Assembly (NCBI RefSeq): GCF_014851395.1
Contig: NW_024041150.1
Coordinates: 43,946,829-44,010,828 of the forward strand
DNA length: 64,000 nucleotides
Direction: 5' to 3'
Source: Micropterus salmoides
Taxonomy: Eukaryota; Chordata; Actinopteri; Centrarchiformes; Centrarchidae
Below the pieces are notes generated by a model, which did not search any database, was not told where the DNA came from, and saw only the letters and a list, made by a program, of their open reading frames with translations. Both the position numbers and the translations under genes were made by a program. Positions 35,027 through 48,867 of this stretch are shown piece by piece (the first letter of the stretch is position 1; each line of letters starts with the position of its first letter).

Positions 35027-35800
35027 GTGGACCAGTGATCCTGCAGAGTCCTGTCCTCCCTGTGATGGAGGGACATGATGTCACTCTGCACTGTAAAACA
35101 AAGACCCCTCCCTCCAACCTCCCAGCTGGTTTCTATAAAGATGGCTCCCTCATCAGGACTGAGCCTACAGGTCACATGACCATCCACCATGTTAACAAGT
35201 CTGATGAAGGCCTCTACAAGTGTAACATCAGAGGTCGTGGAGAGTCTCCATCCAGCTGGATCTCTGTCACAGGTGAGAAGGTTACCTTTGATTTCAGGAC
35301 TTACTTCATCCATAGATTCACCTGAACAGGTGGGATTCTCTCTACAGGTAAATCTACAACCACAGCCCCGCGCACCTACACAGCTCTGCCCCCAACATCA
35401 ACTACTGTTTCTGACCTGACACCCTCTGCAGCTTCGCCTCCTCCATCGCCACCTGCCTCAGCCCCCCTCCAGCTTGTGTTCAGACTGATCTGCCACCTGG
35501 TGGTGTTCTGTCTGTACTGCATCTCCACTGTCCTCATGGTGTCTTTATATCGTCGCAGGGCCACAGGTAACACTGAATCATTCACTGACCTTACAATCAA
35601 TCAGTAACTCAATCAGTGGTCTAGATTGAAAGTTGTCTCTAACATATAAATTAAGTACATTTTCTTTCTAACCTGCTCTGACTGCAGGAAATGACCTGCC
35701 CATCTCCATGGTGATGACCCCACCCACCCAGGCTGAGGAGGGATTGGACGATGACTGTGATGATGTCATCACTGCTGTCACCACAGAACATCACTTCTGA
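35027..35800 (+). CDS. Fc-receptor-like protein, last three exons (right-arm copy)
   Basis: Mirror of the left-arm gene: exons 35027-35272 (Ig domain), 35348-35566 (stalk and membrane segment) and 35688-35800 (tail, TGA at 35798-35800), all phase 1 with intact borders. The encoded Ig domain is identical to the left copy in the stretch read. Family knowledge: teleost Fc-receptor-like proteins are leukocyte surface molecules; binding of immunoglobulin by this one is not shown by sequence. No first Ig domain is seen upstream, and 34677-34956 is transposon sequence. A possible signal exon lies at 33933-34049. Polyadenylation signal AATAAA at 36302-36307. Confidence 0.8.
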
Positions 35801-36916
35801 GTTGATCCAGTGTGTTCAGTGTGTTCTGGTTCTTAATGAAGCTAAAATGTTTGAGTCATCAGCAAATAAACCTCAGATTTCCTTCATAGATCACAAACAG
35901 CAGAGGACCCAGAACACTTCCCTGTGGAACTCCTCGTGTTCTAGTTTGACTTGTAGATGATGTTGAACTCAGGATCTCAGACTTCAGCAGCAGCGACAGT
36001 CTCACTTTAAACTCTTCTAATCTTATATTGTAAGCAGCTGTGTGAGAGCAGTTATCAGGATTAACTCTGTCAGCTTTAATGAAGCCTGATCACTCAGAGA
36101 AAGACTGACTCAGGTGAAATTGATTCATGATACTGGTGTAAATGCATAATACAAAGCTACTGACATGTTTTTGGTCCAAATGAAAGTTGATAGTTGTCTA
36201 GGTTCTGGTTTGAGTTGTTTTATTATTCATATTTGTATGGTTCAGATGTTTTAGGACAGGTTGATGTCTTTACTTTTTTATTTACTACTTTTAAAGTTTT
36301 TAATAAACTTCATACAGTCGACCAAATCTCAGTCTCTGTGTCATGCTAAGTTACATCATAGTTATTTGAGAAAAGGTGAGGAAGAGGATATTTGTTGTTG
36401 ATATCATGGTGGATCTGAAATTTATTGATTTCATGTGTGAGAAGGCAGATTCACACAGGTGGAACCAAACAGGGCTGATAGAACAAGGCCAACTCCTCAT
36501 GTTGTGATACTTCTCCTGTGACAGCAGCCATTTAGCCTTACATTCAGTGATTGTCCAGGATCTCATAAAAACGTGAATCTGAAGACAGCTTCATTTTCCA
36601 ATGAAAAAGAAAGGTGATCGCACAGATCTCTCAAGACGCAGCACACTTGAAACACCAATCACGCTTACAGAGACTTAAAGAGGACTGGAATATCTCCTGG
36701 GTTTATGGTATTCCTCCTGAGGACTTTCTCTCATTCTGGCCCCAATTAGGGCCAATGCTTTTTGACATGATACAATTTTAATAAAAATGGTTCCTTCTTC
36801 AGAGATACAAACACAGCTATAATATCACTTATACTAAAAAAAGACAAGGATCCCAATGCACATTCTAGGTATTCTAGGCAATTTTCCAAAGTTCTAGGCA
36901 ATGACTGGAACCATTT

Positions 36917-37200
36917 ATGACATACCTGGTACATTATGATCAGACTGATTTTATTAAATCTCGCCTTGTTTCAGATGATGTTCGTTTCCTCTGGCATATC
37001 TTGCATATTACTGAAGGTGTTAGTAAAGTGTTGTCACCATGTGCTGTACTATGTTTAGATGCTGAGAAGGCCTTTGACCACCTGAATTGTACTATATGTG
37101 GCAGGTTTTGAAACAAATGGGTTTCAGCCCACAGTATTTCTCAATGAAAAAAATATTGCAATATGCAATATGCAAAATATGCAAATCCTACTGCCAATGT
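36917..37200 (+). mobile_element. L1/Tx1-like reverse transcriptase fragment (right arm)
   Basis: Mirror of 14269-14560. Here the stop is absent and the frame reads from HYDQTDFIKSR through the AVLCLDAEKAFDHL motif before it closes. Confidence 0.6.
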
Positions 37201-40200
37201 CTTGGTTAGTAGCACATTTTCCAATAATTTGGAAAACTACTTTACTTAGTAGTTCTCGTAAATTTTGAGTAGTTTATTACCATGTGTTCTTGTTTAGAAA
37301 CTAGGTTGAGAAGCAGAAGGAAACCATAGAGAAAGTTCATTTGAAGTGCTGTTTTTTTTTCTCCGGATGCTCATTCACATTCCTGTCTGTGTCTTATGTT
37401 TTATACAAAATATATCTTCCAAACACCTTCCTATATACTTTCTTATAAATAATATGGTACAGAAATATTATCCTGTGTTAAATAATCCATTTTCCCAGCT
37501 CCTGAGCCAAGGATTGATCTGAATTTAAAGTTTGAGTTATCAAGGTTATCTTCAGTTTTCTTCATGAAACCAGTGTCCTCCCAGAGGACAAAAGAGGTGT
37601 AATTATTATTCTTAAACTCTCCTTGTGATCAGTTTACATTACTGTCTGTGTTTTATTGTTTATATCTGATGCCATGTTCTTGTAACTTTCATATATATTT
37701 TCTAAGTAAGAATGTTTAATAATCAGTATTATCCTGGAAGTATTTAGTTAAGTTGTTGTTTCATCTGCTGTGATCATTATGAATGTTGTCTTAACTGTAA
37801 CCATTCTAGTTGTTATGGATGATTAACAATAGTTTTCTTTCCTTTTATCAAATGCTTAAAATAAGAACTGTATAACTGTTTATGACATTTAAGAGTTGAT
37901 TGTGGAAAGGTATTTGATTAAAACATTGAATTTAAGTATCATCATATAATTAACTTAATGTTAAACTTATTTTTTTATTTTAATTCATAATTTCATTTAA
38001 GTAGGGTCACTACAGTTATATAAAGTTGGTGTAGCGACTCGAGGGTGGAGTTATATATAAACAAAACTAGAATTAGGTCCCTACAACTGAAAAGAACTAA
38101 AATACCTTTATAACATAAATATATAGAAAATATCTATAATTTACAGGAGCTGTGCTGAAGTTTGTCAGTAGAGTAGATGCTGGTTCATCAGCCAGTACCA
38201 GCACAGACCCAGTACAGACGTCTTTAGCAGGTCCGACAGACCAGGTGAAACACAGACATACTCAGCCAGTACCAGCACATGACACAAGGATCCCGCAGAT
38301 TGGCAATGAGTCTTAGCAGACTTCGTGAGGACTGAGTTAGTGCGCAGAGGTCTGTTCAAACCAGCACTTTTCTAGAAGAGGTTTCTATTCAGGCCTCTTA
38401 CAGAGGGAGGATTATAGTGAGAGCATTCTGGTGTCAGGTGTGACTGTGAGTTGCAGCCAGTCTGTGACCGAGTGGTAATCCAACTGGTGGAGTTTCGCAA
38501 TATAAACATCTGAAAACTGAAGCTAGCCTTGCTCTGTTTGGGACTGCTGATGAGAAGTGCTGAAGTTAACGTGTGGGTTTTTGGTGAGATTGTGAAGTGT
38601 TTCAGTTAGTTTTGGTTTCCTCTTGTCTCATTCTTACATACCCAAAGTCCCAAAAGGGTTCTGTGTCTGTTAGATGGTCTGAAGGGGTTAAACCACAACA
38701 GCAGAGCCAGGGGCGGAGGTATAGACAGTGCAGACAGTGCAGACAGTACAGCTGCACTGTACTGAGGGCCCTCGATGGGAGCACCCCCGCCGAGTTGCGA
38801 TCTGGTCTTTGTCAGTTACATGGAATAAATGCCTCGGGTTTCATCAATCAACAGTTAACACCAAACTCACCTCAAACTATATCTTTCAAGGGTGATCAAG
38901 AACTACAGTCCCCTCCAAAAGTATTGGAACAGTAGGCAAATTTCTTTGTTTTTGTTGTTCACCGAAGACATTTGGGTTTAAGATCAAAAGATGAGTATGA
39001 GACAAGAGTTCAGAATTTCAGCTTTTATTTCCTGGTATTCACATCTAGATGTGTTAAACAACTCAGGACATACCACCGTTTGTTTGAACCCACCCATTTT
39101 TCAAGTGAGCAAAACTATTGGGACATGTGACTGACTGTGAAGAAGACTCAGAGAGCAGAAGTATAAAGGCCACACCCTGTGCTTGTAGTGGAAAACCCCC
39201 CGCACTATCCTCAACAACAACATGAAACTAGTAAATATTATAACATTAACAACTTAATTTCCTGTAGTCTGAACACATTTTCTGCACCAAGAGGAAATGT
39301 CTTTATTTATATGAAGGGAAACTAGATTAAGGTGACAGTTCAAAATATACTGGAATGTAATTCAGTAATCAGCTTTTGGACAATGCAAATTTGTTTCTTC
39401 TGTATTTCAATTTGACATTGTGTGATTGGTCGGTTCACGACAAGTGACATTGACGAGCTACATTCAGCACACTGCTGCTTGAAAGGCACCCGAGCTTCTC
39501 TTCTCCCTCGTCTCTCTCCGCCGACAGAGTTTAGCAGGCAGAGAGAACGGGAGCAGGTGAGCGTCACGTAGCGCCCAGAAACCTGATATGGAGAAAGCAG
39601 AAGAGAGTACCGGCAGCTTAGGAGAAGTCCCAGTACGCAAGAAAATGTCCCAGTACGCCAAAAACTTTCGAGGTGCCATTCCGGCCTACTTCAAGCACTG
39701 GCCACACCACAAGATGCAAACCACTCGTCAGCAGGAAGAATCAGAAGGCCAGATTGAAATTTGCAAAGAAATACAGAGACGAGCCGCAAAAGTTCTGCAA
39801 CACAATCTTATGGACTGATGAGACCAAGATTAATCTGTAGCAAAGTGATGGAAAGGCCAAAGTGTGGAGAAAGAAAGGAAGGAACTGCTTATGATCCGAA
39901 GCAACAAGCTCATCTGTGAAACATGGTGGAGGTGATGTCATGGCTTGGGCGTGCATGGCTGCTTCTGGAACAGGCTCATTACATTTATTGATGATGTAAC
40001 TGATGATGGTCGCAGCAGAATGAATTCAGAAGTGGACAGAAACAATTTGTCTGCAAATTTACGGAGACTGAAACTAATCGGGAGTAAGTTTGCTGGACAA
40101 TGAGCCAAAGCACACTGCCAACAAAACAAAGGACTTCATCGGGGGGAAAAAGTGGAAGGTTTTAGACTGGCCAAGTCAATCAGCTGACCTTAAACCAACA

Positions 40201-40367
40201 GAGCTGCATTTCACCTCCTTAAGAGGAGACTGAAGGGAGAAAGACCCGAAACAAACAAGAACTGAAAGAAGCTGCGGTAAAAGCCTGGAATAGCATCACA
40301 AATGAAGAATGCAACAGTTTGGTGATGTTGATGGTCGCAGGCTTGAGGCAGTTATTGCAAGAAAGGG

Positions 40368-40822
40368 TTCCATCCATCCACCTTCATCCACTTATCCGGG
40401 GTCGAGTCGCGGGGGCAGCAGCTCCAGCAGGGGACCCCAAACTTCTCTTTTCCGAGCCACATTAACCAGCTCTGACTGGGGGATCCTGAGGCGTTCCCAG
40501 GCCGGTGTGGACATGTAATCTCTCCACCTAGTCCTGGGTCTTCCTGGATGCCTAGGGAGGCATCCAGAAGGCATCCTTACCAGATGCCTAAACCACCTCA
40601 ACTGACTCACAAAGGAGCAGAGGCTCTACTCTGAGCTCCTCGTGGATGGCCGAGCTTCTCATCCTTTCTCTAAGGGAGACACCAGCCACCCGCCTGAGGA
40701 AACCCGCGATCTCGTTCTTTCGGTCATGACGCAGCCTTCATGACCATAGGTGAGGGTAAGAACTCATTCCCTACCTGAAGTTGGCACTCCACCGGTTTCC
40801 TGCTGAGAACCATGGCCACAGA
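40368..40822 (-). mobile_element. 3' fragment of a non-LTR retrotransposon nested in Tc1 (right arm)
   Basis: Mirror of 10622-11111. About 40 bases between the two short repeats of cctaggcatcc type are missing here, which removes part of the frame seen in the left arm. Confidence 0.7.
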
Positions 40823-41009
40823 TTTGCAAAACCAAATATTAAATGTCATTTACTTTAAGATTATTGGTCATTACTTTGCTCACTTGAAAATGGGTGTGTT
40901 CAAACAAACGGTGGTATGTTCTGAGTTGTTTAACACATCTAGATGGGAATACCAGGAAATGAAAGCTGAAATTCTGAACTCTTGTCTCATACTCATCTTT
41001 TGATCTTAA

Positions 41010-41241
41010 ACCGGTTCGAATCCAGCTCGGACCAGAGGTGCGGAGCGTGGACTGGTAGCTGGAGAGGTGCCAGTTACCTCCTGGGCACTGCCGAAGGAGG
41101 CCTTGGACAAGCCCCTGAATCCTTAACCGCTCGGGGCGCCCCCTCACTCTGACATCTCTCCGTGTGTTTCGGACCTGTGTTTAATACTAACAATAATAAC
41201 AGAGTGAAAACATTGAATTTCCCCTTGTGGGATTAATACAA
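41010..41241 (+). mobile_element. SINE nested in Tc1 (right arm)
   Basis: Mirror of the SINE at 10199-10432, B box near 41013-41023 and tail near 41215-41240. Confidence 0.55.
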
Positions 41242-42848
41242 AACAAAGGAATTTGCCTTACTGTTCCAATTTTGGAGGGGAATATATATATATATATATA
41301 TTAGTGTAAAACTACTGGTACTACTGGTATTTGTGTCACATAGCTACATATGCAGTGATGATTGCTGGGTAATATGTAAATTAATGCAAAATCTTAATAA
41401 TCTTCTATTTGTGACAAGATAGAAACCGGGTGAAACACAAAATCTGACCAGTAGACTAGCAAACTTTGCAAGCTAGCAGTCATGCTATTCAAACATAAAA
41501 GACATAATAGACTCAAGAACTTTCAAACAAATGTTTCATCTAATGTGTAGTACTTCATTTATGTCTTCTATGACGTAATGTTTTTCTGTAACACAGTTGA
41601 CAAAATAATGAATCCAATGTGTATTTTGCTTTCAAGATTTAAAAAGTAATTAGAGCTTAAGCTTGGCAACTAATGCAGTTTGAACAATGAGTGAATGAAT
41701 TTTTCACTTTTTGTTGATATGAAATGAACTCCTAATTAGAAAATAACCCATAGGTTTCTATATGTCCTACTCAGAGGATCATTTCTACTGGCAGAATGCT
41801 GATAGTATCTGCATATAGATTTATTGATTGTGAATGCATTATTGAATAACCAAGAATATGATCATGTTGTCTTGCAGCTTTCCATTCATACTTTCATCAG
41901 CCGATTTTACTCATGGAGCCGGCTGCTTCCATCAGATGCAGGTGAGAATCTGCCGGATGAGCGGTTTAATTTTCCTTTGCTTGCGTCATTTGACACTTTA
42001 GTGGCTTGTCTGACTCCTTAGGCTACGTGTTTACTATGTTTTATTATCGTCTATTTAGACTAAACACAGGAGTGACCAGCCACAAGGAAGATGCAAGACG
42101 AAGCAGCCTCTAACCATCAAGATGCAACGAAAAGACGCAAGTGAGGGAAACGTGGATGCAATTAAGACACTTGAGAAGCACCCACTGTCGCTCCTTTCAC
42201 TTCTCTACAAGTCATGAGGGGAAACTATCTGATAAATGAGGAACAACGGACCTGGAAAACAGAACTAAATGTGGACAACATGGACCAAAACAATAAAAAC
42301 ACAACTCCAAGTTTCCAAATGTAAGAATATTTATTTTTCCCCCATAATACACTTGAAACTTAAGAACTATAGAGTACCAAGTTTTCCTGCACATACATTT
42401 GTCTTTGAGTTTGTTATTAAAGGCACATTATTAACAATAACCATCAGCTGTTGCTGAGATTGAACTTCATTCAGAAAAGTGTTTGTCTTATTCCACAGGT
42501 CTGGTCTTTTTTGTTCGACTTTCAGCTTTCAGCTTAAATCAAATAAATCTCACATAGGCCATAGCCTTTGGATATCATTAGCTTTTAGCAAGGACACACT
42601 CCTGATCCAAAAAACATACAATAAAAACCAGACATACAATAAATAAACAAAAGAAAAAAACAGACCAACATACATAGTCCACAATATTACATAGGCCTTT
42701 TTACATATTGGCTAAAACATCAATGATTCCACATTCTGTGAGAGTACCAGGCTCAATTCAGTGCCGGGTTGGTCAGTGCTGAAAATTTGCAGACTCTGAT
42801 AACCTACAAATACATCTGCACATGAGATTGCACAATACAGCAGAGCTG

Positions 42849-43355
42849 GGCTCCGTTTCAGAAAGCAGGTTAAACAAACTCTGAGCTCATCCCAAGTGCT
42901 GGAATTCTCCTCCAGCCCATTACATTCGCTATATTTATTAAGCTGTAACCTGACGGGACTAAATGCCGGTGGCGATCGGCTACCTGATTATGAAAATAGG
43001 TATAGATAAAATATAAGACACAGTTTACTCATAAACCTGTGAATTCAGTCACACCCAGCAGGTTAGGTTAGCTAATTAGCTTTTTTTTAAGCAGTGGAAA
43101 ATGTGTCTATGGTACAAACTGACGTCTATTTTACATTAATAAAATCTTGCTAATTTTGTATTTTATTAATGCTGTCAAAACACATTAAGACTATGCAGCT
43201 AATAATGGAAAACTCAGGCCTGTTTGTTTCAGCTGCACCACAGTCATCCTCCAACATCTGATCTTGCTCTCTGAAACGGAAAACCCAGAGTTTCCCCTCA
43301 TCTCAGGCTCAACATACTCAGAGTTTTCACTAATCCCACTTTCTGATACGGGGCC
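42849..43355. mobile_element. PIF/Harbinger-type MITE (right arm)
   Basis: Mirror of the element at 8107-8613 with the same inverted ends and three-base ctg duplication (42846-42848, 43356-43358). Confidence 0.7.
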
Positions 43356-44009
43356 CTGGTAGGCACACTAACACTGACAAACATTTGGCTTGCACTGCTC
43401 CATCGTGGCGCCTTAAGCAGCAGCCTCTAACCATCATTATATGATTTGTTGAGTTTTGCATACTGTTGCAGAAACTTTCTGTTGCACCTCCATAGAGAGA
43501 GTACTCATTCATATTCATATCATCAGACAGACATCAGTGATATAATGTCCCAAAAATTTTGCCTCATCACATACTGTACTTTAGGGACAGACAGAGAGGA
43601 GTCAGGGAATGACTACTGACTACTGACCTACTTCTAACAATCAAAATATTACTCTTCTTTACCTCATGTTTAATGAAAAGGTCTGAGCCATCTTGAGACA
43701 GTACAAAGAAGCACAGTATAAAAATAATTAGTAATAAAATGCATGTAAACAGTAATCGTTCATAAACAAATAAAAGGCAACAATAACATACATCTGTTAG
43801 CTGGTTAGAGTTCATGAAATTCCCCGTGATACATCAGTGCTGAGGCACATGCAAGTAAATAGAGCAAAAGCTTTAAATCACCAAAAACTGTCAGTTTGGC
43901 ATACCTTCTTGTTCACAAGAAGTTCAAGTATATTATAAAAAGTTGTAGTCAGCTTTTATATTTGTGTAACATTGCTGCATATAAAGTTTCCAGCTCTTTT
44001 TTTATCTTA

Positions 44010-44211
44010 TAAAGTAAATGCTCTGTATTTGTATAGAGCCTTTCTTTCTCTTTTTTGACCGTTTTTTTACACTACATCTGCATTCACCATTCACACACAC
44101 ACTCATACACTGGTGAAGCAGCCAAAAGGGGCGATTCGGGGTCGAGTATCTTGCCCGGGGATTGAACCGTCCATCTTCTGATTAACGGACAACCCCCTGA
44201 GCCACAGATGC
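44010..44211 (-). mobile_element. tRNA-derived SINE (right arm)
   Basis: Mirror of the SINE at 7260-7462, same A and B box arrangement on the minus strand. Confidence 0.65.
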
Positions 44212-44875
44212 CCAAATGATGAGTGTGCGATATCATCGCTAAAGTTTCTTTCAAAACTCATCTTAAAAATGTATTTAACTTGCTGGCTTGACAACAATTT
44301 TAACTCTTCATGCAGTAAATTTCTGCTGGTTCTAGACACGAGCTTATTGAATCCATCGGACTGATACTGTGACACACAACTCCTCCATTGGTCCACAGGT
44401 CATTTCGCCAATAAGACCTAAAGTTTAGGCTTTTTGAGGTTTATTTGACGGAAAGTTTATTTTCCTATCTGTCTGTATGACAGAGCTGGTTACCTTGGTG
44501 ATGTTCATTAGCTTATAAAAAGATCAAAAGGACTGTGTTCTCTTCACTGTGTTGCATACTGACACATTCACACACAGGTTTGTTTTGATTGGTAGATGGT
44601 TCAGGATCCCACACACACATACAAAGAAATACTGACCGAAGATTATATAAAAAGATACTGACACACAAACAGATTCTTTGTGGGGACATCGAAACATACA
44701 ATCTAAGGCTTAGTCCACACGTACACGGGTATTTTTATAACCAGTTTTTAACCAGACGAAAGGCCAAACCGCATAGGAAAAGTTTTGAAAATCCCTCTGT
44801 CTGTGTAAACAGGGCCTAATTTTGCTATCTTTGGGTGGACTTGCACACATAAAACTCGGCTTTGGTGAAAAGAGA

Positions 44876-47800
44876 TCAGAGGAGCTGATCGCTCCCTGCT
44901 TCATCAGCAGCAGGCTGTTCTGGATTCTTGTTCTTATGACTTTTATATTTCCAGCCAACAGCCAATCCAACAGCAGCAGCTAAACAAACCAGAACAAAAC
45001 CTGCTCCCAGTCCGTAGTAATGTCTGTAGTTTCCCTCCTCGACGTCTCCGCTGTTGGAACCTGAAGATCAAAGTGCATATTAGTCAGGAAATGAGTGAAC
45101 AGTGGAACAGCCTCCATTTACTCTTCTATATCTTCTATATTCCTCATGTTTGACTCTCAGAATCAACATGGAATAAACTGCAGCTACAACATGGCACACA
45201 GACACACTGACCTCCACAAACTCACCTGAAACCTTCAGCTGGTAGATTCTGATTGGCTCAGTCTTAATGTTGGCTCTCTTACGTCTTGAACCTCCTGTTG
45301 CAACTCGACACTCGTATGTTCCAGCGTCGTTGCTGCTCACGTTCTTCAGAATTAAAGACACGTTTCCGTCCTTCAGCTCTCTGTCCACCAGCTGCACCCG
45401 GTCCTTAAAGGATGGATGCTGCTGTTCTGAAACTGAGTGTCCATCTCTGTAGAAGAGGACGTACTCTGGCTCCAGGTCAGGTCTGGTCCACTCTACAGCT
45501 CTGATGGAGACTTCACCAGCCTGACATGGCAGAATGACATCATCTCCAGGTTTCACATCTAAAAACAATAAAAACATCCAGAAAGAAAAAGTAACTACAT
45601 TTCAAAAGGACTCCACAGGACGATACAGTGAGAACATCTTTGTTTAAACAGAAGACCTCTTCACACCTGAGATCATGGGAACATTCAATAATTAGTCACA
45701 GCTGTGGAGACGTTAGGAGTGGGAGAAAATCTATTCTCAGAGGCATCGCGATGCGGACGTGGAAGATTATGAATCGATTAACAAATGTCAAAACATCAAT
45801 AATTAAATGATAACGTAATGTAGACGGAACGCAAAAGGCGGAACTCGCGGAAGTGCAGCACCCTGCAATAGAGACCAGTGTTCCCCTGTATTCAACACAC
45901 CACTGCTGCGGAATGAATAACCACCCTATTAAGTGTACTTGCACACTGTGCCAGCATGGTGACGCTCGGCAGCTCTCCGTGTATCCTGTGTGTGAGGCAG
46001 AGCGAGTGAGAGAGAGCGAGCGGCAGAACATCAGGCACAAGCATGGAGCAGAGGTTAATAAAGTAAATTAGGGATGCAAACTAGTCCTTTTAAGCCAATT
46101 AGGAGATTTTTCTTTTGGATTTTAATGTGCAAATTAAATGCTTAGTAATTATCCAAAACAATTATGCATCAATAATCGTTTTATAATCGAATCGCAGCCC
46201 TCTGAATCTTGCCACTAGCCATTTAAAACATAGTCAGGGTTGCGACCGGAGCACCGAGAGAAATGCTCCAGTCGTCAGCAGCTAAAGTGGTAAGAGAGAA
46301 GAAAACGGAGAGAAGATAAAGAAGGTTTGGCTCGCTTCACAACCAAGCCGCTGAGTTGTTTACTAGATGTTGATGGGTAGTAGGCCTATTTATGTTAGTA
46401 AGTTAGTCTACTTTAACATGTAACTATGACAAACACATAAGATAAATGTGACGCACACAAAATGTTGGTCACATTTATTTTTGGTTTAATTTAACAAATA
46501 TCTTTTGTTTTGTAACACTGTATAAATTTGATGTTGAGTCAGCAAAGTCCTCCAATGCTTTAGCATTACAAAAATGTACTCCACTATGACAGTAAGGGGC
46601 AGCAGAGCGCTTTCCCACCGTCAGTTGGCGACTGTAATCTTGCTGGAAAGACCGTCAAGACCAACGGCAGCAAGTTTCCAGTGTTGTTAATTTCTCCTGT
46701 TTTATAGGTTTTATTATCTGTCCACACGCCCTGCGCCTGGAGCCTGTAACATAAATATTAAACCTTCATTAATTAGTTAACCAGGGCAGGAATTGTGACT
46801 GATTTCCAGGATAGACATGAGTGGTTGATTGTTGACAAGCATTAACAAATTAGAAACAACTTTAAAAAATCATCCATAACCTGTAAGATAAATTCGTCAT
46901 TGCTGCCCTGACATTTGGCCTTTGTACAGAGTATTTAAGCACGAGGCTTTGTCCCTAAAATTATTCAATTAGGTCTGTTTGTAATAAAAGATAGTGACGG
47001 GTTAACCAGTTAGCACCAAATTAGGAAAATCTATCATCTCCCAGTGTGTGGTATGCTTTTGTTACCCTTGTCAAATGTTGAAGACCTATATACTGTGACG
47101 GTGACGTTATCAAAGACAAATCTGATTTTGACATGTCCTGAATGTCTTGGCTGGGTTTACGTGTACATGTATGCATGTATATGTACCTGTATATCACATC
47201 CACCTCCGACATGTACATACTCCTGCATCCTTTGCACTCTGCTCACTGCACTATTTGTCAATATGTCTATATTGTTTTTGTTGAACAAAAAACAAAGCAA
47301 AAAATGATCTGGGGTCTCCCGTTTTAAACAGTGATGGCTAGCAGAGAAAGCAGTGACAGGTGAGTACTGAGGAGACTGCTGGACTAACGTTAGTGGCCCG
47401 ACTTTGGTTTATTGTCCCACTTTGATCCGAGTTCGAATCCCGTGTTAAAATACTTTTTTCCTTTTAATCGTTTTAAAGGCTGAATCGTTTTTTTCTACGT
47501 GACACGTGTTTACTGACAGACTCCAAACACAAAGAACATTTATTAGAGATCATGTTAGACATTCACAGGACGAGAAACTCGACGTCTTTTCGTCAGTCGT
47601 TTTAATACAGACGGAGATCAACTCTGATGAAGCTTCAACGCTGGAGTGGACGGAGATCGTATTTATTTTAAAACTATGTTTTTAAAATAAAACGGAGTTG
47701 TGCGTAACAGCCTGTGTTAGACGAGGCCGAGCGGATTGAGTGGCTGCATTAATAACAACAGTTAGCATTAGCTAGCTGTTGCAGCTACAAGTCAGTCGGA

Positions 47801-48195
47801 AGTCATTTAAAATACCCTAAACACGAAGGTAAACACGTTTCAGAGCTGGACCCCGCGACAGAGTATAATTTAGTTAACTTAGAGCGTTTGGATGATTTAT
47901 TTCCCTCTAACGTTACAGCGGATCAGATCACTGTGATTGTAGCTAAGGAAGTTAGCTTTTTCTCAGGGCCTAACGACCAGAAACTTGCTAAATCGCACAT
48001 TAACGAATAACGTTATTAATCGACATGTCGCCCAACCGTATTACAAACACATGAATGTTTTATAGGACAAGATGACCTTAATTTTTGTAACGCAGTTGTC
48101 TTTCCTGCGTCCATGAATCTATTGACAATAAAAGTTAAGTCTTTACCGGAAGCTGCTGGAGAGAGAAGGATCAACAGGAACACAAACTTATCCAT
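44876..48195 (-). CDS. IgV-domain membrane receptor, butyrophilin/MOG/B7-like (right-arm copy)
   Basis: Mirror copy of the gene at 3293-6591. Exons run 48195-48147 (signal peptide), 45558-45226 (V-set, 333 bases) and 45060-44876 (stalk, membrane segment, tail), with intact phase-1 splice borders. The predicted 188-aa protein is nearly identical to the left-arm product; in the region read, the visible coding difference is Lys instead of Glu at residue 125, just before the end of the V-set exon. The canonical V-set cysteines, tryptophan and D-x-G-x-Y-x-C motif are present. With no disabling change in either arm, both copies look functional, or they are two alleles of one gene if the palindrome is an assembly error. 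Confidence 0.87.
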
Positions 48196-48867
48196 CGCAG
48201 AGCAGGTGATGTCCGTCTGCTTCTGTGTACTGGGATATAATACACACGCCAGCATGTGAATAGGGAGTACTGGAAACTACTTTTTCTATTCAAGCTCTGG
48301 ATGTAACAGTTGAAACTTCCTGTTTTCAAGCTGGTCAGCCAGCAGCCTCCCTCTCGAGGCCATTGTGTGAACTGTGTCTATTATACTACAAAGTTAGCTA
48401 CTCAGTGAAGTCAGCAGTAAGTCTGAGTTAACATTTAACACTACACCAGGCCAAGATATGCAAATCAAGTTCTACACTAAAAAAAGTATAAACATATATA
48501 AACAAATATAACATTCACTGTTAATAATTTACTCTTATTAATTCACTCTTGAGTGTTAAACCTTTTCATTGACTCCTGCAAATGCTAAAATTCACTAATA
48601 TTTACTCACCGTAACTGTTATTCTTGCCAAACACCTTGTTGAAATAAAAATCTAGTGTTTTACAATTTTCTACTTTAGCAGGTCCAGCTTACACTTAAAA
48701 CAAGTAAAACTTTTAATGTGTGCAGGGGGGAAAACAACAACAACCACCATACATCCGTGTAATCCATACAATTTATTAAAAATAAAAACATTTTACCTCA
48801 AGGTTTATTTTGTAGTTCTGTTTCACAGTGCGACAGCTCTCTAAGCACTCACTATTATACTGCACTG

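Larger units (their letters stand above)
38906..41283 (+). mobile_element. Decayed Tc1-like transposon with nested insertions (right arm)
   Basis: Mirror of 10152-12571 with the same nested insertions. A transposase remnant reads on the plus strand at about 39720-40080, interrupted by stops and frameshifts. The open frame 39588-39818 mixes a non-Tc1 N-terminal part with a Tc1-like helix-turn-helix tail, most likely an accident of insertion. Confidence 0.8.
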
